Below are positions 27,174-35,117 of a stretch of DNA of 64,000 bases, piece by piece. Each line of letters begins with the position of its first letter. Position 1 is the first letter of the stretch. This DNA is from Saprospiraceae bacterium (GTDB taxonomy: Bacteria; Bacteroidota; Bacteroidia; Chitinophagales; Saprospiraceae), in contig JABDMH010000080.1 in assembly GCA_013001595.1 (NCBI GenBank), positions 1 through 64,000 on the forward strand, in the 5' to 3' direction. Both the position numbers and the translations under genes were made by a program. The notes below the pieces were generated by a model. The model saw nothing but the letters and a program-made list of their open reading frames with translations, was not told where the DNA came from and searched no databases.

Positions 27174-28988
27174 TTAGGTGTCATCGTTAAAATCCCCACG
27201 CAATGCTCTGTACTTCTTTCTAGCCTCTACAGCCAGCGTACTATTGCTAAAGTCGACAAATAGTTTTTCATAGAGCTGCTGAGCTTTTTCCTGGTCGTTC
27301 AGTTGATTTTCATATAAATTGGCCAGAGCAAAGAGTGAGTTATCGGCTCGAATTTCATCAACATATTGGTCTATGACCTGCTGATACATGTCCGCAGCTT
27401 TTTCATATTGGCGCAGTTTGGTATACATCTGAGCTCGAGTGTACAAGATGTCATCAGCTAGCGAATGATCAGGAAAGTTAGTAGAAATCTGAGCCCATAT
27501 TTGCTCAGCTTGCTCAAAACGGTTTTGAAATATTAGCAATTCGGATTTGGCAAAGAGCTCCAGTGCAGTGGCCGAAGTGTCCAATCCAAGATTATCCATG
27601 ATAAATACGCTGAGGTCCAGTGCATCATTGGCAATCAGTTTTGATGTAGAGGCTTTCAACACATCGAACTGGGTTTGCGCCCATTGAAAATCTCCCGTGT
27701 AGTAAGACAGTTTGGCATTTTTGAAACGTGCAGTTTGGCCTAAGAGATCATCTTTAAATGCTTTGTCTACCTGTGAGTATAGTAAGGTGGCTTCCCATTG
27801 CTCTTCTTTCATAAGATAGTAATCAGCCAGCTCTATCTTACCGTTGGCCATCTCATACTTGTTCACTCCCGGATAAGCAATCATTTCATTGAGAAGATCT
27901 ATGGCAGAGGTTAAATCATTTAAATAAAATGCATGTAACGATGCCAAGTCGATGAGGATATTGGCAGTCGCCTTATTGCGACCAAATTCATCAAGAAATT
28001 CTTCATACTCGGTCTTGAGCGAAAGTAGATCCTCCCGCTCAAAGTCGTAGCCCATTGTGATCTTCTTTCTCTTCGTATCCAGCAGCTCTTTTTTAGCATC
28101 GACATAGAATGGCGAATTCGGATCTTTGATCGTAACCAAATATTCAAAGGCTGAGATGGCTACATCATATTGCTTGGCATTGACTGCCATATTGCCCAGG
28201 TCAAAGACCCTGCTACCATTTTCACGCAGCCTTCTATCCAGGGATTTTACCTGACGAAGAGCATTCTTAAAATCCTTTTTCTGAATAAAGACCCAAGCCA
28301 GGAGTTCGGTATAAAGCACGTTCTCTTGTCGCTTCTGCAGTCGATCATACAATTGCAGTTGCAACTCTTTCCAATCTTCTTCAGTCAAATATCGTTCAAG
28401 TAATAATTTAACATTGTCGATGCGAGTGGTTTCATTTTCCATGGCATTGAGAAAATGGTAGATCATCTTTTCTGTATCATTCTTTCGCCGATACAGATCT
28501 CCGAGATTGTAGGAAAAGACAATATCATCTTTGAGGAGTTTTGCACCTCTTTCGTATGTCTTAATGGCAAGGTCAAATTTGCTCATCTTGACAAACTCAT
28601 TTCCAAGCTTAATGATGGTCAGTCTATCAGAAGCCATTTTCTTAATGGCCTCACTATAGAGCTTTTGCGCTTCGTCGTCTTTGTACTGCGCTTCTAAGAT
28701 TTTACCTTGAGTGACATACAGTGCTAAATTGTTGTCTTCCTTTTTTAGGCGCTTGACAACGACTTTCTCTGCCTCCTCGTAAGCTTCCATGGCCAATAGG
28801 CTTTCGATGTATTTGTCGAAGTAGAAATTACTCCTCCGATCTTTTTCATACAGTTCTTGAAACAGGGATGCCGACTTTTCAAACTCGCCTGTCTCAAAAT
28901 ATTGCATGGCAAGGCGTGATGTTTGAGCGGGAAGGCTCCCTACAATCAGACATAAACAGGAAAAAAGGACTACAATAAATCTATTCAT
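27174..28988 (-). CDS. Secreted TPR protein
   Basis: A 604-residue protein with a signal peptide (CLCLIVGSLPAQ) and TPR-like repeats along its whole length, e.g. QYFETGEFEKSASLFQELYEKD, EAIKKMASDRLTIIKLGNEF, RFEQAEQIWAQISTNFPDHS, and QYEKAADMYQQVIDQYVDE. Domain architecture resembles the periplasmic TPR proteins that Bacteroidota use for envelope assembly. No enzymatic domain. Ends 98 bases after the acyl-CoA dehydrogenase start, same strand. Confidence 0.85.
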   Translation of the reverse strand: MNRFIVVLFSCLCLIVGSLPAQTSRLAMQYFETGEFEKSASLFQELYEKDRRSNFYFDKYIESLLAMEAYEEAEKVVVKRLKKEDNNLALYVTQGKILEAQYKDDEAQKLYSEAIKKMASDRLTIIKLGNEFVKMSKFDLAIKTYERGAKLLKDDIVFSYNLGDLYRRKNDTEKMIYHFLNAMENETTRIDNVKLLLERYLTEEDWKELQLQLYDRLQKRQENVLYTELLAWVFIQKKDFKNALRQVKSLDRRLRENGSRVFDLGNMAVNAKQYDVAISAFEYLVTIKDPNSPFYVDAKKELLDTKRKKITMGYDFEREDLLSLKTEYEEFLDEFGRNKATANILIDLASLHAFYLNDLTSAIDLLNEMIAYPGVNKYEMANGKIELADYYLMKEEQWEATLLYSQVDKAFKDDLLGQTARFKNAKLSYYTGDFQWAQTQFDVLKASTSKLIANDALDLSVFIMDNLGLDTSATALELFAKSELLIFQNRFEQAEQIWAQISTNFPDHSLADDILYTRAQMYTKLRQYEKAADMYQQVIDQYVDEIRADNSLFALANLYENQLNDQEKAQQLYEKLFVDFSNSTLAVEARKKYRALRGDFNDDT

Positions 28989-29285
28989 TGGTTGTTTTAC
29001 TTCAACTTACTTATACATTATTTTGCGACACGCTTTCGGCCTTAGTAAGGGTAGTAAATCGGATGCCAAATCAACATCTTTGTAAGGCATTGTCACCAAA
29101 TCACTGTTGTTCTGGAACATCTCGAATACCCAATCTTAGTCAAAACTTCGTAGCTATAACGTAAAAATAAGGTAAAAGGGTCTGACTATATGCGTTATCG
29201 CTTTTGCATGACCTAAATCCATTTGGCAATGGATGGTTGGAGGAGTGATCACTAGCTGTTTTGCTATAAGTTGAAACAACCTAAT
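28989..29285. other. Intergenic region, 297 bases
   Basis: Lies between the broken tonB 3' end and the start of the minus-strand TPR gene. It should carry the promoter of the TPR gene. No gene, repeat or strong hairpin seen. Confidence 0.4.
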
Positions 29286-30236
29286 TTAATCCTCATGTCC
29301 CCAAAGCATTATTAGATAGGGACCATAGCAGACTTGTGCATGTTCCTGTCTTAGTTTAAAGGTAATGGGCAGATTAAATTGGACGCTAAAAGATCTTCCA
29401 TTTTGTTTGCCAGCTGTCCATCGTTCGGGCATTTCGTTCATCAGGTTGACTACACGTAGCGCTTCCTGTCCCAATCCAGGTTCATGATCACGTAAGATCT
29501 CGGTCTTGCGAATAGTGCCATCTTTTCCTACCACGAATCGGATTACACATGTTCCTTCGACACCATTTACTTGGGCCATGGAGGGATACCTTATGTTCTT
29601 ATAGATGAAGTCTAGTAAAGGCTTTTCTGAATATGCTTTGCGTTCTTCTGCTGGCATTGACTCACATCCAGGAAAGCGAGGCATTTGTTCGGCAATGTGC
29701 ACAATTTCGTCGATTTCTGTTTCTACAGGCGGCGGTGCCATAGGAGGAGCCATGACCTCGGTCCTTTCTGGCACCACTTCTTCTTGAATCATTTGAGCGA
29801 TGAATGTGGGTGTCTCTTCATCGATTATTTGTTCGTCAACGACTATTTCGAAAACAGGGGGTGAGGAGGTGGAACTTTAGGAATCGATGGTGGCAAGATG
29901 GTGGGTGTTAATTCAATTGTTTCATCTAAGGTAAATTTTGGTCCTGGCACAAAAGTTACACCATCCATTTTGGTCCAACTGAAGGCAATGAGCACCATCC
30001 CTAATGAGGTCAATAGGCCAAAACTGAAGATAGGCGTAGTATCATGCAACACATTTGACTTTGCATATTTGACACGGTTTCGTAGAGTGAATGACTCATG
30101 ACTCATGACTCATCCTCGCGGGATATTTTCTATTCGACAGATAGTAGCAAAAACCAATGACAATGGCGATGATGACGCCTATGAGCGCCATAGACTGAAT
30201 ATAACGGCGTGGCCATAAGGTAAGTTCGAAATGCAT
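29286..30236 (-). pseudogene. tonB-type energy transducer gene broken by two frameshifts
   Basis: A paralogue of the intact tonB at 30548-31468. Read in pieces: codons 1-46 (ATG 30236; MHFELTLWPRRY, then a transmembrane segment) end at a stop just after MSHES; a middle piece in another frame (from 30106, FSFGLLTSLGMVLIAFSWTKMD) matches the paralogue's FNFGLAAALGLTLLAFSW; the last piece (stop 29286) holds the TonB C-terminal domain (NGVEGTCVIRFVVGKDGTI, NEMPERWTAGKQNGRS). Frames change at a 7-base tandem repeat (30097-30113, three copies; two copies would restore the frame) and at a run of five C on the coding strand (29857-29861; one base short). The two shifts cancel, so both ends share a frame. 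TonB transfers proton-motive energy to outer-membrane receptors. It is a pseudogene, a phase-variable gene, or an assembly artefact. Confidence 0.85.
30097..30113 (-). repeat. Tandem 7-base repeat within the 5' part of the broken tonB
   Basis: On the coding strand the heptamer ATGAGTC occurs in near-perfect tandem (two and a half to three units ending at the ATTCACTC sequence). Seven is not a multiple of three, so gain or loss of one unit changes the reading frame. With one unit removed, the N-terminal membrane anchor reads straight into the conserved middle of the gene. Confidence 0.8.
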
Positions 30237-30494
30237 GAATACACAGGGTTCGTGAATCAAGTAATATCCCTAGTTCTTAGATCCATTGCTGCCGAAAGAC
30301 CGTTGCTACTTTGATCCCACTCGATGTATACTTTCAAGCAAAGATGATCTCAGTGTTCAACATATTTCATCAGTTAAAACTATAGATGGGTTGGGGTACC
30401 CGATTTGGTGTATGTATCACTATCCATGTAGCTGCGCACAAATGCTATTGGTGCCCCTGGCAACCGATAGAAACATCTAGTCGGGGTCGGGACA

Positions 30495-30527
30495 TAAAAA
30501 AAGCTGTGACTTTTGATCACAGCTTTC
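30495..30527 (-). terminator. Rho-independent terminator of the gltA-gcvH-vanZ-tonB operon
   Basis: A perfect 10-bp stem (AAAGCTGTGA / TCACAGCTTT) with a 7-base loop. On the minus strand it is followed by a run of seven T. It begins about 20 bases after the tonB stop. The rest of the 311-base gap (30237-30547) shows no gene; it must also hold the promoter of the broken tonB. Confidence 0.88.
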
Positions 30528-30547
30528 TAATGTTATTTGGAAGTTTG

Positions 30548-31468
30548 TTACTCCAATTTAAATTTAACGGGCAGATTAAACTGTACCCTCACTGAACGTC
30601 CACGTTGTTTTCCGGGAGTCCATTTTTCCCCCATTTCGTTCATCAACTTCACTACACGTAGGGATTCTTCTCCGCAACCAGCACCAATGTCTCTAAGTAC
30701 TTGGGGATCACTGATCGATCCATCTTTATCAACAACGAAGCGAATAACACAAGTACCTTCCACGCCATTTTCTCGTGCAATGGCTGGATACTTGATGTTT
30801 TTGTAAATGAACTCCAGCATCTTCTTATCTGCACATGCCTTTCTTGCAGCATCATCTGATTCGCCTTCACATCCAGGAAATCTAGGCATCTGTTCCACAA
30901 CCTTAAAGATTTCCTCTACTTCAGGCTCAGGTGGAGGAGGAGGTGGCGGTGGAGGAGGAGGTGGAGCCTCTGGCTCTGGTGGGGCTTCAACAATGGTTGC
31001 TTCTTCGACAGATTGATCTAAGAATTCGGGCTCCTCTTCCTCAAGGATTTCTTCTTCAGGGACTTCTTCAATCACTGGAGGAGGTGGTGGCGGTGGAGGA
31101 GGAGGTGGTTCAGCCGTCCTGGGAGGTTCGATTTCGATGTCTTCTTCCATCTCCAAAGCATCTTCAGGAATAAAGATCTCTTCATCCATTTGTGTCCAGC
31201 TAAAAGCCAGCAGGGTAAGACCCAATGCTGCCGCAAGACCAAAGTTAAAGAGTGGACCTGTGAAGTTGAAAACATCTACATCAGGATATTTTGCTCGACC
31301 TACCAGAGGCGATGCCATATCTTTGTCCCGATATTTTTCCAAGAGTTCCTCGGAATTCTTCTTATTGAGCATGTTTCTAAATACCAGAATCAGTCCAATA
31401 ATTAGAACCATGATCGCTACCAGCGAGAGGACCAACGTCCGACCATCAACCGCTATATCAAGATTCAT
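30548..31468 (-). CDS. tonB: TonB energy transducer
   Basis: A 306-residue inner-membrane protein that links ExbBD proton-motive force to TonB-dependent outer-membrane receptors. There are two hydrophobic segments: residues ~12-30 (LVLSLVAIMVLIIGLILV) and ~72-90 (FNFGLAAALGLTLLAFSW). Two proline runs of 11-12 residues lie in an acidic linker. The C-terminal TonB domain (~225-306) has YPAIARENGVEGTCVIRFVV and WTPGKQRGRSVRVQFNLPVKF. The Bacteroidota-type PRFPGC motif precedes it. ExbB/ExbD are not in the window. Last gene of the operon from gltA, overlapping vanZ by four bases (ATGA). Confidence 0.92.
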   Translation of the reverse strand: MNLDIAVDGRTLVLSLVAIMVLIIGLILVFRNMLNKKNSEELLEKYRDKDMASPLVGRAKYPDVDVFNFTGPLFNFGLAAALGLTLLAFSWTQMDEEIFIPEDALEMEEDIEIEPPRTAEPPPPPPPPPPPVIEEVPEEEILEEEEPEFLDQSVEEATIVEAPPEPEAPPPPPPPPPPPPEPEVEEIFKVVEQMPRFPGCEGESDDAARKACADKKMLEFIYKNIKYPAIARENGVEGTCVIRFVVDKDGSISDPQVLRDIGAGCGEESLRVVKLMNEMGEKWTPGKQRGRSVRVQFNLPVKFKLE

Positions 31469-31848
31469 ACTTTTTTCTTTTTTCGATAATAAACATAAAC
31501 GAAAATACCTCCGACTAAGGAGCCTATAATATTAGCAATTATATCAGGAAATTCAAAAGATCGATCTGATAAAAACATGAGCTGTACGATTTCTAGTAGG
31601 AGGCCGTATGCAAAGCAAATCAACCAAATGGTGACCAGGCCTCTCAAATCAAGATTGCCACGCCGTTCATAGATCTCATAAGCCATCAAAATGGATAAAA
31701 TGGCATAAACCGTGAAGTGAGCTATTTTATCCAAGTGATCAAAAAAGCCCAATCCCACTTTTGGAATCGATCTTCCTGGTAAGATGGAGATAATCAAAAT
31801 GGCTATCAACCAGCAACCAGAAAGAATGTAAGACTTTACCCGATACAA
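31465..31848 (-). CDS. VanZ family membrane protein
   Basis: A 127-residue protein with four hydrophobic segments and the VanZ motifs: ILPGRSIPKVGLGFFDHLDKIAHFTVYAIL and LLEIVQLMFLSDRSFEFPDIIANIIGSLVGG. Members bear names from teicoplanin resistance, but most are of unknown function. No in-frame ATG lies upstream, so the start is taken as TTG 31848 (LYRVKSYIL). Third gene of the gltA-gcvH-vanZ-tonB operon. Confidence 0.85.
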   Translation of the reverse strand: MYRVKSYILSGCWLIAILIISILPGRSIPKVGLGFFDHLDKIAHFTVYAILSILMAYEIYERRGNLDLRGLVTIWLICFAYGLLLEIVQLMFLSDRSFEFPDIIANIIGSLVGGIFVYVYYRKKKKV

Positions 31849-31892
31849 ACTATCCTACTAGATGTGAACGTGGTCAATTGTGGTGTATGGCA

Positions 31893-32303
31893 TCAGGAGA
31901 TTACTGCTTGATAGTCTTCAGCGGATAGGAGTCCTTCGAGGTCAGCAGGATTATCTAATGCTATCTTAATGATCCATCCAGATGCATATGGCTCCTCATT
32001 TACCATGCCTGGGTTATCTCCTTCTGCTTCATTGAGCTCAGGATTGAAGGCGATTACCTTTCCAGCAACCGGCATAAACAAATCCGAGGTAGTTTTTACT
32101 GCTTCGACAGTACCAAACACCTCATCTTTCGCCAGTTGTTCACCAACTGTTTCTACCTCTACATATACCAATTCGCCCAATTCTTGTTGAGCAAAATCAG
32201 TAATGCCTATAATCGCCACTGTTTGATCATCGGTACTCACTTCAGGATCGATTTTGATCCATTCATGTTCATTCGTGTATTTAAGTTTAGCGGGTAGATT
32301 CAT
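31893..32303 (-). CDS. gcvH: Glycine cleavage system protein H
   Basis: Small lipoyl carrier (136 residues) that shuttles the aminomethyl group between the P, T and L proteins of glycine cleavage. ATG 32303 gives the standard start (MNLPAKLKYTNEHEWIKID). The lipoyl lysine is K70 in TVEAVKTTSD. C-terminal GWIIKIALDNPADLEGLLSAEDY is typical. P, T and L genes are not in the window. It begins 14 bases after the citrate synthase stop and belongs to the same operon. In Bacteroidota gcvH is often followed by vanZ, as here. Confidence 0.93.
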   Translation of the reverse strand: MNLPAKLKYTNEHEWIKIDPEVSTDDQTVAIIGITDFAQQELGELVYVEVETVGEQLAKDEVFGTVEAVKTTSDLFMPVAGKVIAFNPELNEAEGDNPGMVNEEPYASGWIIKIALDNPADLEGLLSAEDYQAVIS

Positions 32304-32317
32304 AGAAATTCGATTGC

Positions 32318-33625
32318 TTAGTTTTCTTTCATTTGTTCGAAGATCCACTCTGAGGTGACCGATTTGGGTCGTTCCAGTGGGAAGCCAATGGCACGGCTCC
32401 AACACAACGATGCCAATACACCTAATGCCCTGGATACACCAAAGAGCACCGTGTAGTAAGTAAACTCATTGAGGCCAAAATGTACCAGGATGGCACCTGA
32501 ATGGGCATCAACATTAGGCCATGGGTTTTTGACCTTTCCTAAGGACTGCAGGATAGGAGGCACCACATCTAGCAATTGCCAGACTACACGCACGATGTTG
32601 GAATCCTGAAGATTTCGCTCAGCAAATTTCATCTGTGCAGTAAATCGTGGATCAGGTTCCCGTAAAACCGCATGTCCGTATCCCGGAATGATTTTGCCGG
32701 CATTCAAAGTTTTCTTAACAAAATCGGCTATCTGATGACTGCTGGGAGACTCTGTGCCCAAGTCTTCCAGCATCTCAAAAATCCATTTGATGACTTCTTG
32801 GTTAGCCAAACCATGCAAGGGACCAGCCAAAGCATTCATACCGGCAGCAAAAGAACGGTAAGCATCAGATAGGGTCGAGCCTACCAAATGCGTGGTATGG
32901 GCGGAGGCATTTCCACCCTCATGATCTGCATGCACCGTTAGGTAAAGGCGTAAGAAGTCCTTGAAACCTTCATCCTCCTTACCCAACATATGTGCAAAAT
33001 TACCTCCCCAATCAAGAGAATTAGCAGGAGCAATTTGATTTCCATCATAGAAACACCTTCGATAGATGTACGCAGCTAGATGCGGTAACTTAGCTATTAA
33101 GTTCATTGCGTCTTCATAGGTCGCATCCCAATAGTCTTTCTTAGCCAGCCCTTCGGCATAGCGCCTGCCAAAGACACTTTCTGATTGGAGGGAATTGATC
33201 CCAACGCAAAATTGTGTCATGGGGTGGGCATCGACCGGAAGGGCATCAATGGTACGGAATACATAATCTGGAAGCTTACTTCGGCGTTCCCACTCATCTG
33301 CTAACCAGGTCACTTGTTCTTTAGTCGGAATCTCACCCACCATCATCAACCAAAATAGTCCTTCTGGCAATGGCTCATCACTGCCATTTAATCGTGGCAA
33401 TTCAGCACGAAGCTGAGGTATGTTGTATCCCCTAAACTTAATGCCTTCGTGAGCATCTAGATTAGAGGTTTCCCAAATCATGCTTTTTACACCGCGCATT
33501 CCCCCATGGATCTGCCCCAGAGTCACTTGGTCCAAGACCTTATTTCCCTCTGACTTAACCAGTGATCTTAGCTTGATATGGACCTCTCTAGACTTCTCTC
33601 CAAACTTCCTTTTTAATTCATCCAT
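32318..33625 (-). CDS. gltA: Citrate synthase, eukaryotic (mitochondrial) type
   Basis: Condenses oxaloacetate and acetyl-CoA, first step of the TCA cycle. The 435-residue sequence is the type found in mitochondria, not the usual bacterial GltA: HGGMRGVKSMIWETS, EGIKFRGYNIPQL, PLPEGLFWLMMVGEIPT, YAEGLAKKDYWDATYEDAM, SDHEGGNASAHT-like ADHEGGNASAHTTHLVG, and NPWPNVDAHSGAILVHFG. Catalytic residues are visible: His in PLHGLANQE, His in PGYGHAVLREPDPR, and Asp in NVDAHSGA. Starts at ATG 33625. First gene of an operon; its leader contains a strong palindrome (33654-33667). Confidence 0.92.
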   Translation of the reverse strand: MDELKRKFGEKSREVHIKLRSLVKSEGNKVLDQVTLGQIHGGMRGVKSMIWETSNLDAHEGIKFRGYNIPQLRAELPRLNGSDEPLPEGLFWLMMVGEIPTKEQVTWLADEWERRSKLPDYVFRTIDALPVDAHPMTQFCVGINSLQSESVFGRRYAEGLAKKDYWDATYEDAMNLIAKLPHLAAYIYRRCFYDGNQIAPANSLDWGGNFAHMLGKEDEGFKDFLRLYLTVHADHEGGNASAHTTHLVGSTLSDAYRSFAAGMNALAGPLHGLANQEVIKWIFEMLEDLGTESPSSHQIADFVKKTLNAGKIIPGYGHAVLREPDPRFTAQMKFAERNLQDSNIVRVVWQLLDVVPPILQSLGKVKNPWPNVDAHSGAILVHFGLNEFTYYTVLFGVSRALGVLASLCWSRAIGFPLERPKSVTSEWIFEQMKEN

Positions 33626-33653
33626 GCGGACTTAACGTTACTTTTACAATGTT

Positions 33654-33708
33654 AAAGGGGCCCCTTTTTCGGGGGCGTAAATATACACTTTTTGTGTACA
33701 TAAATTTG
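33654..33708. promoter_or_regulatory. Divergent promoter region of gltA and the DUF3109 gene with inverted repeats
   Basis: Holds a perfect 14-base palindrome AAAGGGGCCCCTTT (33654-33667) in the gltA leader, and an inverted repeat TACAC-ttttt-GTGTA (33684-33698). A candidate -7 element for gltA on the minus strand is TATATTTAC (33677-33685); for the plus-strand gene it is TAAATTTG (33701-33708). The second repeat overlaps one -7 and abuts the other, so one factor could control both directions. No good -33 TTG was seen for either. Confidence 0.45.
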
Positions 33709-33735
33709 ATGAACAATGCTATCATTGTACCCACC

Positions 33736-34314
33736 ATGTTTTTAATTAAAGGTATTCTAGTCAGTCGCGAAATCTTCGCTCAAAAATTTGTTTGTAATCT
33801 AAATGTGTGCAAAGGTGCTTGCTGCTGGGAAGGCGATTGGGGAGCACCTATTGATGAAGATGAGGAGGTCATTTTATCAGGGATTCGTGAGCAAGTTCGT
33901 CCCTTTCTCAATGAAGAAGGGAACCAGGCCATTGATGAGCAGGGTGCCTTTACCTATTACAAGGAACCAAAAAAGACGGGAACGACCTTAGTTTCCGACG
34001 GGCGTTGTGCCTATATGACTATAGATGCGGAAGGTTGTGCACAATGTGGTTTCGAGCAGGCCCATCGTGCAGGTGTGATCTCGTTCAAGAAACCGCTGTC
34101 CTGTCACCTATACCCCATCAGACATCAGGTCGAAGATGAAAGGGCCTTTGCAGCACTCAATTATGATGAATGGGATATCTGCAGTGCGGCTTGCGATTTG
34201 GGCACGTCACTGCGAATACCCGTCTATCAATTTGTGAAAGACGCCATCATTAGGAAATTTGGTGAGGAGTTCTATGCAGAACTGGACGCCCTAGCTAAAG
34301 ACTTGGAGCAGTAG
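33736..34314 (+). CDS. DUF3109 family protein, cysteine-rich
   Basis: About 192 residues with the DUF3109 pattern: LVSREIFAQKFVCNLNVCKGACCWEGDWGAPI at the start, then CAYMTIDAEGCAQCGFEQAHRAG, SFKKPLSCHLYPIR and WDICSAACDLG. Multiple CxxC-like pairs suggest an iron-sulfur or zinc site. ATG 33736 aligns with usual family starts; upstream codons to 33649 are open but read as promoter DNA. Function unknown. Confidence 0.83.
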   Translation: MFLIKGILVSREIFAQKFVCNLNVCKGACCWEGDWGAPIDEDEEVILSGIREQVRPFLNEEGNQAIDEQGAFTYYKEPKKTGTTLVSDGRCAYMTIDAEGCAQCGFEQAHRAGVISFKKPLSCHLYPIRHQVEDERAFAALNYDEWDICSAACDLGTSLRIPVYQFVKDAIIRKFGEEFYAELDALAKDLEQ

Positions 34315-34912
34315 CATCATCCCTACTGTAGAAAGGACCTTCATGTCTGTCACTGGGCCCTCAAGAGTACATACCTGGCCCAGCCTTCAAAGTGTATTAC
34401 TATTCGAAAAGCTGGAGCGGATCTACATGCCTAAATTTCTGATTTTCATAGGCCTAGAAAAAAAACCCCTACGGACATCGTGACTGGGGGTGTGTATACC
34501 ATGCCATACTACCTAATTCGACACTTGTGGAGATGGAGCAAGCAGGGCTTGACCCTTGCTTGGCAGATCCAGCATTCTTCTTCACTTAGGCGAAGAAGTT
34601 TATTCGAAGGAAAAGTAGCAACTCAGAAGGATTTATCCCAACATCCTATGCATAGCAAGTAGGTCTAGTACACCGTCTACTGGAAAAAGCTGAATAATTT
34701 TGAGTTCATTTTTGCGAAAGACGAGGTTTCAGATCGCAGACAGGACCTACGCCCTGGTGAGAATCTGCAACGAAGTATTTCGCAAGAAGAAGCCAGAATT
34801 AACGATAATCTTCCATTGGACAGAGTACTAACAGCGCATAATCAGATGATAATACATTATGAACTATTTAAATATAAACATCTGACCACACTCACTGTGC
34901 TGTCTTTTTTAT
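34315..34912. other. Gene-free stretch with three stem-loops
   Basis: No convincing gene. Three inverted repeats: CTGGGCC/GGCCCAG at 34353-34383 with a 17-base loop; CAAGCAGGG/CCCTTGCTTG at 34539-34562 (one bulge, 5-base loop); CTTCTTC/GAAGAAG at 34577-34598 (8-base loop). The second and third lie close together and could form one folded RNA. The 34689-34710 core resembles those at 11981 and 38063. No known RNA family is recognised. Confidence 0.45.
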
Positions 34913-34943
34913 TTGAAAATCAACCCTATTCTATTACTTTTGC
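34913..34943 (+). promoter_or_regulatory. Consensus Bacteroidota promoter
   Basis: TTG at 34913-34915, then exactly 19 bases, then TACTTTTGC at 34935-34943: a full match to the Bacteroidota primary-sigma pattern TTG-N19-TAnnTTTGC. The predicted start near 34949 would give a ~170-base leader before the PpiD-like gene at 35118, which is long. A short RNA in between is possible, but none is recognised. Confidence 0.7.
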
Positions 34944-35117
34944 AGAGCTTTTTACAGATTGGTGGCCTGGTGGCCTTTTACAAGTTAGTACGAGTTGAGT
35001 TCAAGAATAAATTAAGCTATTGATTATCAATTTGATACATATGTCAAGAATGATGATACGTATGGCTTGGTGATGGCTGACCTATCAAGTTTCAAAGTGC
35101 AAGTTTAACTTTCAGAT

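Noticed and set aside
30807-31016. Gly/Glu-rich frames antisense to tonB
   Set aside because: They are complements of the proline-coding runs of tonB.
34353-34383. CTGGGCC/GGCCCAG inverted repeat as a terminator of the DUF3109 gene
   Set aside because: The loop of 17 bases is long and no T tract follows.
34480-34662. 60-codon frame in the gene-free stretch
   Set aside because: Covers two inverted repeats and has an unlikely amino-acid make-up; no start context.
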